Part shown: positions 54,839 through 63,156 of the stretch, one piece after another
Position numbering within the stretch: position 1 is the first letter of the stretch
Layout of the letters: each line of letters opens with the position of its first letter
Source of the DNA: an uncultured Lachnospira sp.
GTDB taxonomy: Bacteria; Bacillota; Clostridia; Lachnospirales; Lachnospiraceae
Length of the DNA stretch: 64,000 nt
Direction: 5' to 3'
Assembly: GCA_910587485.1 (NCBI GenBank)
Contig: CAJUKN010000004.1
Location: 124,001-188,000 of the forward strand
Position numbers and translations under genes: made by a program
The notes under the pieces: generated by a model
Database searches by the model: none
Seen by the model: the letters and a program-made list of their open reading frames with translations, nothing else
Told to the model about the DNA's origin: nothing

Positions 54839-56512
54839 TTATATTGTATCAGGTGTTTTAAGAATTGCACCTCTATTTCCTGATGTCACCATGGATGCAT
54901 ATCTTCTAAGATAACCTGTTGTCACTTTAGGCTCTCTTGGCTGCCATTTTGCTTTTCTTGCTGCCAATTCTTCCTCAGAAACTTTAAGCTCAAGCTTTAA
55001 TTGTGGAATATTGATACTGATAATATCGCCTTCTTCCACTAATGCAATCGGACCACCCACAGCCGCCTCTGGTGATACATGCCCTATCGAAGCACCTCTG
55101 CTTGCACCTGAAAAACGTCCATCTGTTATAAGTGCTACCGTTGAGCCAAGTCCCATACCTGCAATAGCTGATGTAGGATTTAACATCTCTCTCATACCCG
55201 GTCCGCCCTTTGGTCCTTCATATCGTATTACAACAACATCTCCTGCTGCAATCTTTCCGCCCTTAATTGCCTCAATAGCATCCTCTTCACAATCAAATAC
55301 TCTGGCTGGTCCTTCATGTACCATCATTTCATCGACAACTGCTGAACGCTTAACAACAGAACCATCTGGTGCAAGATTTCCTGAAAGTACAGCAAGACCG
55401 CCTGTTTTACTGTATGGATTATCAATTGGTCTTATTACTTCTGGATTCAAATTTATAGCATTTTCTATATTTTCGCCAACGGTTTTACCTGTGACGGTTA
55501 TACAATCTCTGTGAAGAAGCCCTAATTTATCAAGCTCATTCATTACTGCATACACACCACCTGCCTCATTTAAATCCTCCATATAGGTTGGACCTGCTGG
55601 TGCAAGGTGACACAAATTTGGTGTCTTTTCGCTTATTTCATTGGCAAACTTAATATCAAAATCAAACCCCACTTCATGGGCAATGGCAGGAAGATGCAGC
55701 ATACTATTTGTTGAACAGCCTAATGCCATATCTACTGTAAGCGCATTTAAAATGGCTTCTTTTGTCATAATATCCCTTGGTCGGATATCCTTTTTTAACA
55801 TTTCCATAACAGCCATTCCTGCATGTTTAGCAAGTCTTATTCTATCGGAATATACCGCTGGAATCGTTCCATTTCCACGAAGCCCCATACCAAGCACTTC
55901 TGTCAGACAATTCATCGAATTGGCTGTATACATGCCAGAACAAGAACCGCATGTAGGACATGCCTTGCGCTCATATTCGCACACATCTTCTTCAGTCATA
56001 GTTCCTGCTGCATAAGAGCCTACCGCTTCAAACATTGAAGAAAGACTTGTTTTCTTTCCCTTTACATGACCTGCTAACATCGGTCCGCCGCTTACAAATA
56101 CTGTTGGAACATTGATTCTTGCTGCTGCCATAAGAAGCCCCGGCACGTTTTTATCACAGTTTGGAACCATAACCAATGCATCAAACTGATGTGCCAACGC
56201 CATACACTCTGTTGAATCTGCAATCAAATCTCTTGTGACAAGCGAATATTTCATGCCAACATGTCCCATTGCAATACCATCACAAACTGCAATAGCTGGA
56301 AAAACAACTGGCACACCACCCGCCTCAGCAACACCAAGTTTTACTGCATTAACAATTTTATCAAGATTCATATGTCCCGGAACAATCTCATTATATGAAC
56401 TAACAATACCAACTAATGGTTTATCCATCTCTTCACCTGTAAATCCAAGTGCATTAAACAGCGAGCGATGTGGTGCTTGCTGCATTCCTTTTTTTACATT
56501 ATCACTTTTCAT
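54839..56512 (-). CDS. ilvD: Dihydroxy-acid dehydratase IlvD
   Basis: IlvD converts dihydroxy acids to 2-keto acids in valine and isoleucine synthesis using an iron-sulfur cluster. Conserved cysteines are visible in [15 protein letters not shown] and [19 protein letters not shown]. The later [21 protein letters not shown] segment is the family signature, quoted here in part. At 557 residues it is full length. It is the middle gene of leuB-ilvD-ilvB. Confidence 0.97.
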   Translation of the reverse strand: MKSDNVKKGMQQAPHRSLFNALGFTGEEMDKPLVGIVSSYNEIVPGHMNLDKIVNAVKLGVAEAGGVPVVFPAIAVCDGIAMGHVGMKYSLVTRDLIADSTECMALAHQFDALVMVPNCDKNVPGLLMAAARINVPTVFVSGGPMLAGHVKGKKTSLSSMFEAVGSYAAGTMTEEDVCEYERKACPTCGSCSGMYTANSMNCLTEVLGMGLRGNGTIPAVYSDRIRLAKHAGMAVMEMLKKDIRPRDIMTKEAILNALTVDMALGCSTNSMLHLPAIAHEVGFDFDIKFANEISEKTPNLCHLAPAGPTYMEDLNEAGGVYAVMNELDKLGLLHRDCITVTGKTVGENIENAINLNPEVIRPIDNPYSKTGGLAVLSGNLAPDGSVVKRSAVVDEMMVHEGPARVFDCEEDAIEAIKGGKIAAGDVVVIRYEGPKGGPGMREMLNPTSAIAGMGLGSTVALITDGRFSGASRGASIGHVSPEAAVGGPIALVEEGDIISINIPQLKLELKVSEEELAARKAKWQPREPKVTTGYLRRYASMVTSGNRGAILKTPDTI

Positions 56513-56569
56513 ATTTAACCTCCATGCTGTGACTAATTTTTAGGAGCAATGAATGGCTCAAGTTTTGAC

Positions 56570-56588
56570 AAGACTGTATAGCAGTCTT
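56570..56588. other. Hairpin in the leuB-ilvD gap
   Basis: AAGACTG/CAGTCTT forms a seven-base stem around TATAG in the 103-base gap between leuB and ilvD. Outer repeats TGCTGTG and CACAGCA (56524-56530 and 56594-56600) could enclose it. No T-run is present. It may be an RNA-processing or stability element. Confidence 0.35.
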
Positions 56589-56615
56589 TTATGCACAGCA
56601 ATCTTCTCCTCATTT

Positions 56616-57701
56616 TTATTTAATTCTCTCTGAAACAATATCTCCCATCTGTGTGGTAGAACATTGTGTCATACCTTCAGACATAATATCTATCGTTCTA
56701 TAATTTTCCTTGATTGCCAAAGCAACTGCCGCCTCAATCGCATCAGCTTCTTTATCCAAATCAAGCGAATAACGAAGCAGCATTGCTGCACTAAGAATAG
56801 TTGCAAGTGGATTTGCAATATTTTTTCCTGCAATATCTGGTGCTGAACCATGACTAGGCTCATATAATCCAAGTTTTGTCTTACCAAGACTTGCACTTGA
56901 TAACATACCAATTGAACCTGTTATCATACTTGCCTCATCGGAAAGAATATCACCAAACATATTCTCTGTAAGAATAACATCAAACTGTCCCGGATTCATT
57001 ACAAGCTGCATAGCACAGTTATCCACAAGCATATTTTCAACTTCTACTTCCGGATAGTCCTTTGCCACCTCTGCAACAACCTTTCTCCATAACCTTGAGG
57101 AATCTAAAACATTTGCCTTATCCACACTCACCAATTTTTTGCGGCGTTTCATAGCAATCTCAAAACCTTTTATTGCAATTCTTCTAATTTCATTTTCATT
57201 ATATGTAAGCGTATCTACAGCAGTCATAACGCCATCGACTTCTTTTGTCCATCGGTCGCCAAAATATAAGCCCCCTGTTAATTCTCTCATAATAACCATA
57301 TCAAATCCATTGCCAATTATTTCATTTTTGAGAGGACAGGCTTCTTTTAACTCATTATATAAATACGCTGGGCGAATATTAGCAAATAATTCAAGCTCCC
57401 TGCGAATTTTTAAAAGTCCTGCTTCTGGTCTTAAATTAGGTGCTACATCATACCATTTTGAATTGCCGACATGACCACCAACAGCACCTAGTAAAACAGC
57501 ATCAGACGCTTTTGCTGTCGCAATAGCTTCATCGGTTAAAGGCACACCACATGCATCAATAGAACAACCACCCATCAATATTTCTGTGTAATGAAAAGTA
57601 TGACCATATTTTTTCCCAACACAGTCAAGCACTTTTCTTGCTTCTCTCACAATTTCTGGTCCAATTCCATCACCCGGAATCAATGTAATATTAAATTCCA
57701 T
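56616..57701 (-). CDS. leuB: 3-isopropylmalate dehydrogenase LeuB
   Basis: LeuB oxidatively decarboxylates 3-isopropylmalate in leucine synthesis. The 361-residue protein starts [19 protein letters not shown]. It has the substrate-binding [14 protein letters not shown], and the metal-binding [18 protein letters not shown] region. The C-terminal NAD motif [20 protein letters not shown] is typical. leuA, leuC and leuD are not in the window. It is first in the branched-chain operon, following a good sigma-A promoter. Confidence 0.97.
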   Translation of the reverse strand: MEFNITLIPGDGIGPEIVREARKVLDCVGKKYGHTFHYTEILMGGCSIDACGVPLTDEAIATAKASDAVLLGAVGGHVGNSKWYDVAPNLRPEAGLLKIRRELELFANIRPAYLYNELKEACPLKNEIIGNGFDMVIMRELTGGLYFGDRWTKEVDGVMTAVDTLTYNENEIRRIAIKGFEIAMKRRKKLVSVDKANVLDSSRLWRKVVAEVAKDYPEVEVENMLVDNCAMQLVMNPGQFDVILTENMFGDILSDEASMITGSIGMLSSASLGKTKLGLYEPSHGSAPDIAGKNIANPLATILSAAMLLRYSLDLDKEADAIEAAVALAIKENYRTIDIMSEGMTQCSTTQMGDIVSERIK

Positions 57702-57729
57702 AATTCACCTCTACTCCTTTCCCAATTCA

Positions 57730-57753
57730 ATTCATAATCCTTGCTTTATGAAT
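57730..57753. promoter_or_regulatory. Inverted repeat in leuB leader (possible operator)
   Basis: ATTCATAA and TTATGAAT form a perfect eight-base dyad with an eight-base centre in the leuB 5' leader, between the start site and the ribosome site. A regulator or RNA hairpin may use it. It is not a CodY-box match. Confidence 0.4.
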
Positions 57754-57784
57754 GTATTTATATCAATAATGTCTAATTCACTAC

Positions 57785-57813
57785 ATCATAACTTATTTTT
57801 TATTTTTTTTCAA
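57785..57813 (-). promoter_or_regulatory. Sigma-A promoter of leuB-ilvD-ilvB
   Basis: On the minus strand TTGAAA (57813-57808) and TATGAT (57790-57785) are separated by 17 bases of A-rich sequence. The predicted start lies about 77 bases before leuB. The rest of the 397-base gap 57702-58098 is AT-rich and contains a short plus-strand coding fragment at its far end. Confidence 0.65.
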
Positions 57814-57980
57814 GATATTAAAATTGTAAGTTTCCCATTTTTTCTGCCTTCAAATAAAAAATGAAAACTCTCAAAATCAATATAAACTTACACTTTAACA
57901 AAAGTACAAAATATTTTGTTTTTCAAATAACCAAAATGGTACATAATAACATTAATTTATATAAATAAAGAAGTTTTGAT

Positions 57981-58087
57981 ATGATTTCAGACACAGCCAA
58001 TTTTTTTGAAAAAAATTATTACAGATGAACGATTACGCGAATGGGAAAAAGGATTTAAAAGAAAAACTCAAGCAGATAAAAAATAAT
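57981..58087 (+). pseudogene. Possible 3' fragment of a lost plus-strand gene
   Basis: Reading MISDTANFFEK from the ATG at 57981 and changing frame at the poly-T/poly-A tract gives KIITDERLREWEKGFKRK and a TAA at 58085-58087. Neither frame alone is a gene. The Lys/Arg-rich end with normal codons looks like the C-terminus of a decayed protein. The family is unknown and chance cannot be excluded. Confidence 0.25.
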
Positions 58088-58098
58088 TATACTTTTAA

Positions 58099-58575
58099 CT
58101 ATGATTCTTTATATATATTATTCCATTGATAAGATATTTTTTGTGATGATATAATAAGTTCACATTCTTTATGGTATGGCTCTTTATCAAACCATATCCA
58201 ACAATCAAATTTAAAAGTCTGGTAACCAATGTAAGAATCAAGAAATTCAAGACTATATAATTTGTTATTCATTTGATGCATAAACTCCTCTATTGTAAGT
58301 TCTTCTCGAATAGTTTTTCCACTTTCTTCTGTAAATATATATATAGTTACAGCTACATCAGCAGAATACAAAAGTGTGAAATTTACTTGACCTTCATCTG
58401 TATAAAATAATTTGTCATTTGTACTATCCTTTTTTCTTACCCAAAATCCATCTGGAAAAGAAAAAGAAAGAAATTTGTCTTCTAATAAAATTTGAGTTGC
58501 CCTACAGTCGTGTAAGCTAATATTTATATCTTCTGTTATCATTTCTGTACTTATGTAATGACAATACCTATACAT
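58099..58575 (-). CDS. Unknown protein (158 residues)
   Basis: I do not recognise a family. The soluble protein begins MYRYCHYISTEMITEDIN, is rich in aromatic residues, and has two possible beta-sandwich halves with FSFPDGFWVRKKD and YQTFKFDCWIWFDKEPYHKE. No membrane segment, signal peptide or catalytic motif is seen. AGGAG lies seven bases before the ATG. Its size, aromatic content and setting beside broken genes are compatible with an immunity-type protein, but nothing proves this. Its promoter overlaps that of the plus-strand nucleotidyltransferase remnant. Confidence 0.65.
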   Translation of the reverse strand: MYRYCHYISTEMITEDINISLHDCRATQILLEDKFLSFSFPDGFWVRKKDSTNDKLFYTDEGQVNFTLLYSADVAVTIYIFTEESGKTIREELTIEEFMHQMNNKLYSLEFLDSYIGYQTFKFDCWIWFDKEPYHKECELIISSQKISYQWNNIYKES

Positions 58576-58616
58576 ATAAATACTCCTTTCTATGTTGCTT
58601 TATTGCGCAAAAATAA

Positions 58617-58647
58617 ATTATAGTATAAAAAATTTACTTATTGACAA
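58617..58647 (-). promoter_or_regulatory. Possible promoter of the 158-residue gene
   Basis: On the minus strand TTGTCA (58647-58642) and a perfect TATAAT (58622-58617) are spaced 19 bases, longer than optimal. The -35 overlaps that of the plus-strand promoter at 58641, so the two promoters are divergent and share bases. Confidence 0.45.
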
Positions 58648-58668
58648 AATTGAAAATTATGGTACAAT
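58641..58668 (+). promoter_or_regulatory. Sigma-A promoter of the nucleotidyltransferase remnant and endonuclease V
   Basis: TTGACA (58641-58646) and TACAAT (58663-58668) are spaced 16 bases, with TGG directly before the -10 (extended -10). It lies about 60 bases before the ATG at 58729. It would still drive transcription of the downstream intact endonuclease V gene. Confidence 0.7.
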
Positions 58669-58728
58669 TTAATAATTTAATTTTGTTAAATGGGCGGTCA
58701 GGGAATTTTATTATTGGAGGTACCTATT

Positions 58729-59198
58729 ATGCACAATTTCATCTATGTAACAAAAAATGAAGCAAAACCTATTAAAAATGAATTATATCAAATTCTTTTT
58801 CAAGTACAAGATATTGTAAGAGATTCTTTTACATTTCAATTTACTCCTGTTGGCAGTTCAAGCAAAAATATGATTACTTATGATAAAACCTCAAATATAG
58901 GATTTGATTTTGACTTTAATATAGCTGTGATTTTGCAATAGTATATACTTGTAATGATGGAAAACAACAATATATAAGATTTAATAAAAAAAATAATAAT
59001 TACACTTGGGAGTTTCGAGGCAAAGAATTTAATGGATTATCAAAAAAAATCAAATGGTTAAAAAATAATCACTATTGGGGAGAATTAAGAGGTTATTATC
59101 TTGAAAAGAAAAATCACAATAATAATTCTAACAAACATTCACGGTCAATTTTTGCAGAATCTATAAATGAAATGTATCAGAAAAAAAGAAAGCAATAG
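58729..59198 (+). pseudogene. Broken nucleotidyltransferase-fold gene (internal deletion/frameshift)
   Basis: The first frame starts at the ATG 58729 (GGAGG eight bases upstream) and reads to VGSSSKNMITYDK and IGFDFDFN, a GS...DxD pattern typical of polymerase-beta-type nucleotidyltransferases. It then hits a stop at 58939. A second frame is open from 58920 to the TAG at 59196, reading SCDFAIVYTCNDGKQQYIRF, with a third-aspartate-like CDFAIV. The two parts join as if about 50 or more residues had been lost between DFDFN and SCDFAI, leaving the gene out of frame. Neither half has a function alone. It shares a promoter region with the 158-residue gene and precedes endonuclease V. Confidence 0.7.
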
Positions 59199-59210
59199 AA
59201 AGAAACTCAT

Positions 59211-59918
59211 ATGAAACTATTAGAAATAAATCAATTTTCAACATTATCAGAAGTGGATTGTATTCAAATACAACAAGAATTATCCAAATATGTTATAGAA
59301 AAAAACACCATTCCTTTAGAGGACATTCAAACCGTTGCTGGTGTTGATATTGCTTATTGGAAAAAAGAAGAAATCGAATGGGCTGTATGCTGTATTGTAG
59401 TTCTTGATATACATAACAAAACAATAATAGAAAATAAATATGTTGCTGATAAAATTAAATTTCCTTATATTCCAGGTTGTTTTGCCTTTCGTGAATTACC
59501 GCTTGTTATGCAAACTGCTGCTAAATTAACTTATAAACCCAATTTATTTTTATTTGATGGAAATGGGATACTGCATCCTAGAAAAATGGGATTAGCAACA
59601 CATGCTTCCTTTTATTTAAAAGCGCCAACTATTGGAATTGCAAAACGATATTTTCAGGTGGAAGGCGCACAATATTGTATACCAAAAAACATGGCAGGCT
59701 CCTATACAGACATTATAAAAGAACAAAAAATATTAGGACGTGCCATCCGAACACATACCAATGTAAAACCAATCTTTGCTTCTGTAGGAAACTATATTGA
59801 TATTGATACAGTAACAAAACTAGCGCTTCAATTAACTGATAAGGAAAGCCATATTCCTATTCCCACTCGATATGCCGATTTGGAAACTCATAAAAGGCGA
59901 ACAGAACTATTGATTTAA
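59211..59918 (+). CDS. nfi: Endonuclease V (deoxyinosine repair)
   Basis: Endonuclease V cuts DNA one base 3' of deoxyinosine, starting repair of deaminated adenine. The 235-residue protein has the metal-binding Asp in TVAGVDIAYW (Asp46), Glu in YIPGCFAFRELPLV and Asp in LFLFDGNGILHPRKMGLATHA, whose core is FDGNG. The final signature THASFYLKAPTIGIAK follows. Ribosome site is weak (AGAAAG). It starts 12 bases after the broken nucleotidyltransferase stop. It is one of few plus-strand genes and appears intact. Confidence 0.93.
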   Translation: MKLLEINQFSTLSEVDCIQIQQELSKYVIEKNTIPLEDIQTVAGVDIAYWKKEEIEWAVCCIVVLDIHNKTIIENKYVADKIKFPYIPGCFAFRELPLVMQTAAKLTYKPNLFLFDGNGILHPRKMGLATHASFYLKAPTIGIAKRYFQVEGAQYCIPKNMAGSYTDIIKEQKILGRAIRTHTNVKPIFASVGNYIDIDTVTKLALQLTDKESHIPIPTRYADLETHKRRTELLI

Positions 59919-59955
59919 CCTCATCAGGGAGTTTATCGCTTCTTGCAATTTCAAT

Positions 59956-60054
59956 AAAAAGGTTGTCACAAAATAAATGTTCCATACAAGATATCACTCA
60001 TAAAATAATAGTTTCATAACTTGTAAGACTTTTTTATTTTGTAACAACCTTTTT
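59956..60054. repeat. 22-bp inverted repeat pair; MITE-like element or bidirectional terminator
   Basis: The arms AAAAAGGTTGTCACAAAATA (59956-) and its reverse complement (60033-60054) match at 21 of 22 positions with a 55-base centre. A smaller TACAAG/CTTGTA pair lies inside. T-runs flank the hairpin on both strands. It lies between convergent genes nfi and the P-type ATPase gene. No clear target-site duplication was found. It is either a small non-autonomous mobile element or a bidirectional terminator. Confidence 0.6.
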
Positions 60055-60129
60055 TATTTTTCATTCATATTTTAATACAATTCCGTGAAATTAATCTGCT
60101 ATTGGAGATAAAAATCTATTTTCTAAAAC

Positions 60130-62472
60130 CTATTTACTATTTCTTGCAAAATATTTATCAACTAATTTACACATTACGATAAATATTGGAACTGCTCCTA
60201 TCATCCAACATGCTGTTTGAATCATTTGATTCACATTAAGCGGATAAATAGCAAAGACATCTTTTAAAAATAAAACACTTAAAACAATTCCCACCGTCAT
60301 CATAATACATATAGCAATACGAATCTTATCCATTGGCATACAAACTCGTATCAGTTCACACATACCTACAGCAAGTAAAATCAGTATAACAATGGTTGAT
60401 AACTGTTCATGTGAAGTCTTTGTAATCTTTCCAATAACAACAAATATTGCCACTAAAAGAAAATCAGTAATTGCCGCTGGTAATGCTTTCATAATCACAT
60501 TTCTTAAAAATCGACCTTTAATAAGGCTCTTACTTGGCTGTAATGCCAATAAAAATCCCGGCGCACCGATTGTAAATGCTCCAAGCAAAGACAACTGTGT
60601 AGGATACAACGGATAGCGATTTCCTGAAAGCATCGAAAACAAAGCCAAAAGAATAGAAAATATATTTTTAACAATAAATAGCGATGCGGTTCGTTGAATA
60701 TTATTGACAACTCGTCTGCCTTCCAATACGACAGAAGGCATACATGAAAAGTTAGAATCCAACAAAACAATCTGAGCAACATTAGAAGCTGCCTCACTTC
60801 CTGAGCCAAAGGCAATACTGCAATCCGCACTTTTAAGTGCTAATACATCATTGACACCATCGCCTGTCATCGCCACAACATTACCAGCCTTTTTTAAGGC
60901 TTGCACCAATCGCTTTTTTTGGTCTGGCTGCACTCTTCCAAAAATAGTATATTTTGCTGCTGCCTCCTCAATCTGTTCATCTGTTTCAAGAGAAGATGCA
61001 TCAATAAACATATCTGAATGTGCTATTCCTGCCTCTTTTGCAACACAAGAAACCGTCAATGGATTATCACCAGAAATAACCTTGATTTCAACACCTTGAT
61101 TGGCAAAATATTTAAAGGTTTCTTTCGCCTCTTTTCTTATAGCATTGCCTATAATGACAATCGCCATTGGAACAATAGGTTTTTCTAATGGGTGTCCATC
61201 AAGCTGCCCATCGTATATGCCAAATATAAGTACACGCATACCACGTTTAGCATATTCTTCTATCTGTTTTTGATAATTACAATAATCGGTAAGTAAAACT
61301 CGCTCAGGCGCGCCAATAACATAATTTTGCCCATCCTCCATCTGAGCAGAGCTAAATTTTGTTTCCGACGAAAATCCAAAGGTTTTGATTGCTTTTAAAC
61401 CTGTCGATTTTATAAAATACTCTTTTAGTGTATTCATTGTATTATTGTCATTATCAAGTACAGATACAAGATTTCCTATCTTATCAAAAACCACTTCTTT
61501 TGATAAATTGGTTCCTATAGGTACAACCTCATTTACAGACATTTTATTTTCAGTGATGGTTCCTGTCTTATCAACACATAACACATTAACTCTTGCAAGC
61601 GTTTCAACACAAGTCATCTCATGCACCAACACATTTTTTTTGCCAAGTCTCATAACGCTTACAACAAGCGCAACACTTGTAAGAAGATAAAGCCCTTCTG
61701 GAATCATACCAACAAGAGCTGCAATAATGGTAACAACACTTTGTTGAACATTGTGCTGCAACAAAAAATAAGTTTGACAAAACATCAAAATTCCTACAGG
61801 TATAATTGCTATACCAATTGTCTTTACCAACTTATCTAAGGAACTCATCATCTCTGTTTTTTGCTTTTTTCTGGAAGCCTTCGCCTCTAATGCAATCTTT
61901 GAAGCATACGAATCCAATCCTACATGCTCTAATACAGCCTTACACTCACCTGCGACAACAAAACTTCCTGACAATAGCTTATCGCCTATCTCCTTTGTTA
62001 TCTCGTCTGCCTCTCCTGTAACCAGTGCTTCATTGACTCGAACACTTCCTTCTACAACTACAGCATCTGCACTTATCTGTTTGCCTGCACCAAGTATACA
62101 TAAATCGCCAAGCACAAGCTCTTCGGACAATACTTTTTTCTCTTTCCCATCTCTTATTACTGTAGAATATGAGGCATTTAACAATGTCAATTTATCGAGA
62201 ACCCTCTTTGTCCGAATCTCTTGTACAATTCCAATCAGCATATTAATAATAATAATAGGCAAAAATGTCATATTAATATAAGAATGCACTAAGACAAGCA
62301 TAAGTGTAAATATAAAAAATATCAAATTAAAATACGTAAATAAATTGGTTGCTATAATCTGCCCTACTGTTTTGGACTGATTCTTAACAGGCTCATTATA
62401 CAACCCTTCTTTGATACGTTTTTCTACCTGTTTAGAAGATAGACCTATATTAACATCTGTTTGTATATCCAT
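60130..62472 (-). CDS. Cation-transporting P-type ATPase (CtpE/Exp7-like)
   Basis: The 780-residue pump has the P-type motifs: phosphorylated aspartate in CVDKTGTITENKM (about residue 303 from the upstream TTG), TGEADE in the actuator domain, and GDGVNDVLALK in the hinge. The TM4 sequence GMIPEGLYLLTSVAL carries PEGL, as in Ca2+ pumps and mycobacterial CtpE. About ten membrane helices are expected. Calcium is the likeliest ion from this motif but is not proven. The ATG at 62472 is preferred to the TTG at 62478. It follows yajC by about 13 bases. Confidence 0.88.
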   Translation of the reverse strand: MDIQTDVNIGLSSKQVEKRIKEGLYNEPVKNQSKTVGQIIATNLFTYFNLIFFIFTLMLVLVHSYINMTFLPIIIINMLIGIVQEIRTKRVLDKLTLLNASYSTVIRDGKEKKVLSEELVLGDLCILGAGKQISADAVVVEGSVRVNEALVTGEADEITKEIGDKLLSGSFVVAGECKAVLEHVGLDSYASKIALEAKASRKKQKTEMMSSLDKLVKTIGIAIIPVGILMFCQTYFLLQHNVQQSVVTIIAALVGMIPEGLYLLTSVALVVSVMRLGKKNVLVHEMTCVETLARVNVLCVDKTGTITENKMSVNEVVPIGTNLSKEVVFDKIGNLVSVLDNDNNTMNTLKEYFIKSTGLKAIKTFGFSSETKFSSAQMEDGQNYVIGAPERVLLTDYCNYQKQIEEYAKRGMRVLIFGIYDGQLDGHPLEKPIVPMAIVIIGNAIRKEAKETFKYFANQGVEIKVISGDNPLTVSCVAKEAGIAHSDMFIDASSLETDEQIEEAAAKYTIFGRVQPDQKKRLVQALKKAGNVVAMTGDGVNDVLALKSADCSIAFGSGSEAASNVAQIVLLDSNFSCMPSVVLEGRRVVNNIQRTASLFIVKNIFSILLALFSMLSGNRYPLYPTQLSLLGAFTIGAPGFLLALQPSKSLIKGRFLRNVIMKALPAAITDFLLVAIFVVIGKITKTSHEQLSTIVILILLAVGMCELIRVCMPMDKIRIAICIMMTVGIVLSVLFLKDVFAIYPLNVNQMIQTACWMIGAVPIFIVMCKLVDKYFARNSK

Positions 62473-62485
62473 AAGCAAAATTCCA

Positions 62486-62770
62486 TCAATCTTCTACTGA
62501 CACCGCTTTTTCCACCTGTGCAATTGCACTTTTTTGCATTGAGATACGACAATTTTTATTATTGCCAAACTCAACAATAACATCATCATCTGTAATATCT
62601 ATGATAACTCCATAAAATCCACTGGTTGTAAGAATATAATCACCTTTTCCAATGGAATCCATCAGTGCTTGCTGCTGCTGTTTTTGCTTTTTTTGAGGCT
62701 TGATTGCAAGAAAATAAAATAGAGCAATCAATGCTGCCACATAAACGACGATAACTATTCCTTGTTGCAT
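62486..62770 (-). CDS. yajC: Preprotein translocase subunit YajC
   Basis: YajC is a small single-pass membrane partner of SecDF. The 94-residue protein has one helix (about 5-25), a basic Gln-rich stretch (KPQKKQKQQQQ) and the domain LTTSGFYGVIIDITDDDVIV. It lies between tgt (upstream) and the P-type ATPase gene. In many bacteria yajC follows tgt and precedes secD; here secD is replaced by the ATPase gene. Confidence 0.93.
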   Translation of the reverse strand: MQQGIVIVVYVAALIALFYFLAIKPQKKQKQQQQALMDSIGKGDYILTTSGFYGVIIDITDDDVIVEFGNNKNCRISMQKSAIAQVEKAVSVED

Positions 62771-62937
62771 ATAAAAATCTCCATTCCTGCGCTGCTTTTT
62801 TATTTAACTATAAAACTCATTCAACCATGACATTTATAAGTCATCTGAATATACTTTTTGTGCCAAGCAACGCATAGACACAAATTCATTTTTAGCCTTC
62901 CTACTAGACCAATTTTATTGAAAATTTAGTTTATGAT

Positions 62938-62968
62938 AATAGAATCTTCACAAGGTGCAAGTTCTATT
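62938..62968. repeat. Hairpin element copy 2, at the yajC start site
   Basis: AATAGAA...TTCTATT forms an interrupted palindrome with internal CAC/GTG arms. It resembles the 40935-40974 element at about 29 of 39 bases, with nearly all differences being transitions. It overlaps the predicted yajC -10 and start site. Confidence 0.55.
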
Positions 62969-62993
62969 ATTTTCAATGTTTATGCTCTGTCAA
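62966..62993 (-). promoter_or_regulatory. Sigma-A promoter upstream of yajC
   Basis: On the minus strand TTGACA (62993-62988) and AATAAT (62971-62966) are 16 bases apart. The predicted transcript starts inside the palindrome at 62938-62968, leaving a leader of about 190 bases before yajC. The remaining part of the 386-base gap, 62994-63156, is very AT-rich and featureless to me. Confidence 0.55.
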
Positions 62994-63156
62994 CTTATTG
63001 TAAGGCTTAACTTTTTCCATAATATATTACATTAATTTTATCAGCCTGTCTAGTAAGTTCGATTATTTTATAATCTTTTAAGTTATTATTTATATAGTTA
63101 AATAAATATCTTTAATTTATCTTACTATTTTCTTATAATCTTATTACTATTCTATA

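Noticed and set aside
55011..55514. Long plus-strand open frame opposite ilvD
   Set aside because: Antisense shadow of a strongly conserved gene; no start signals and no family resemblance.
57702..57980. T-box or CodY box in the leuB leader
   Set aside because: No AGGGTGG-type T-box sequence and no site close to AATTTTCWGAAAATT; best matches were 9 of 15 or fewer.
58690..58941. Taking the plus-strand frame from 58690 as a complete 83-residue gene
   Set aside because: The ribosome site points to the ATG at 58729, and the conserved-looking continuation lies in another frame, so it is a broken gene.
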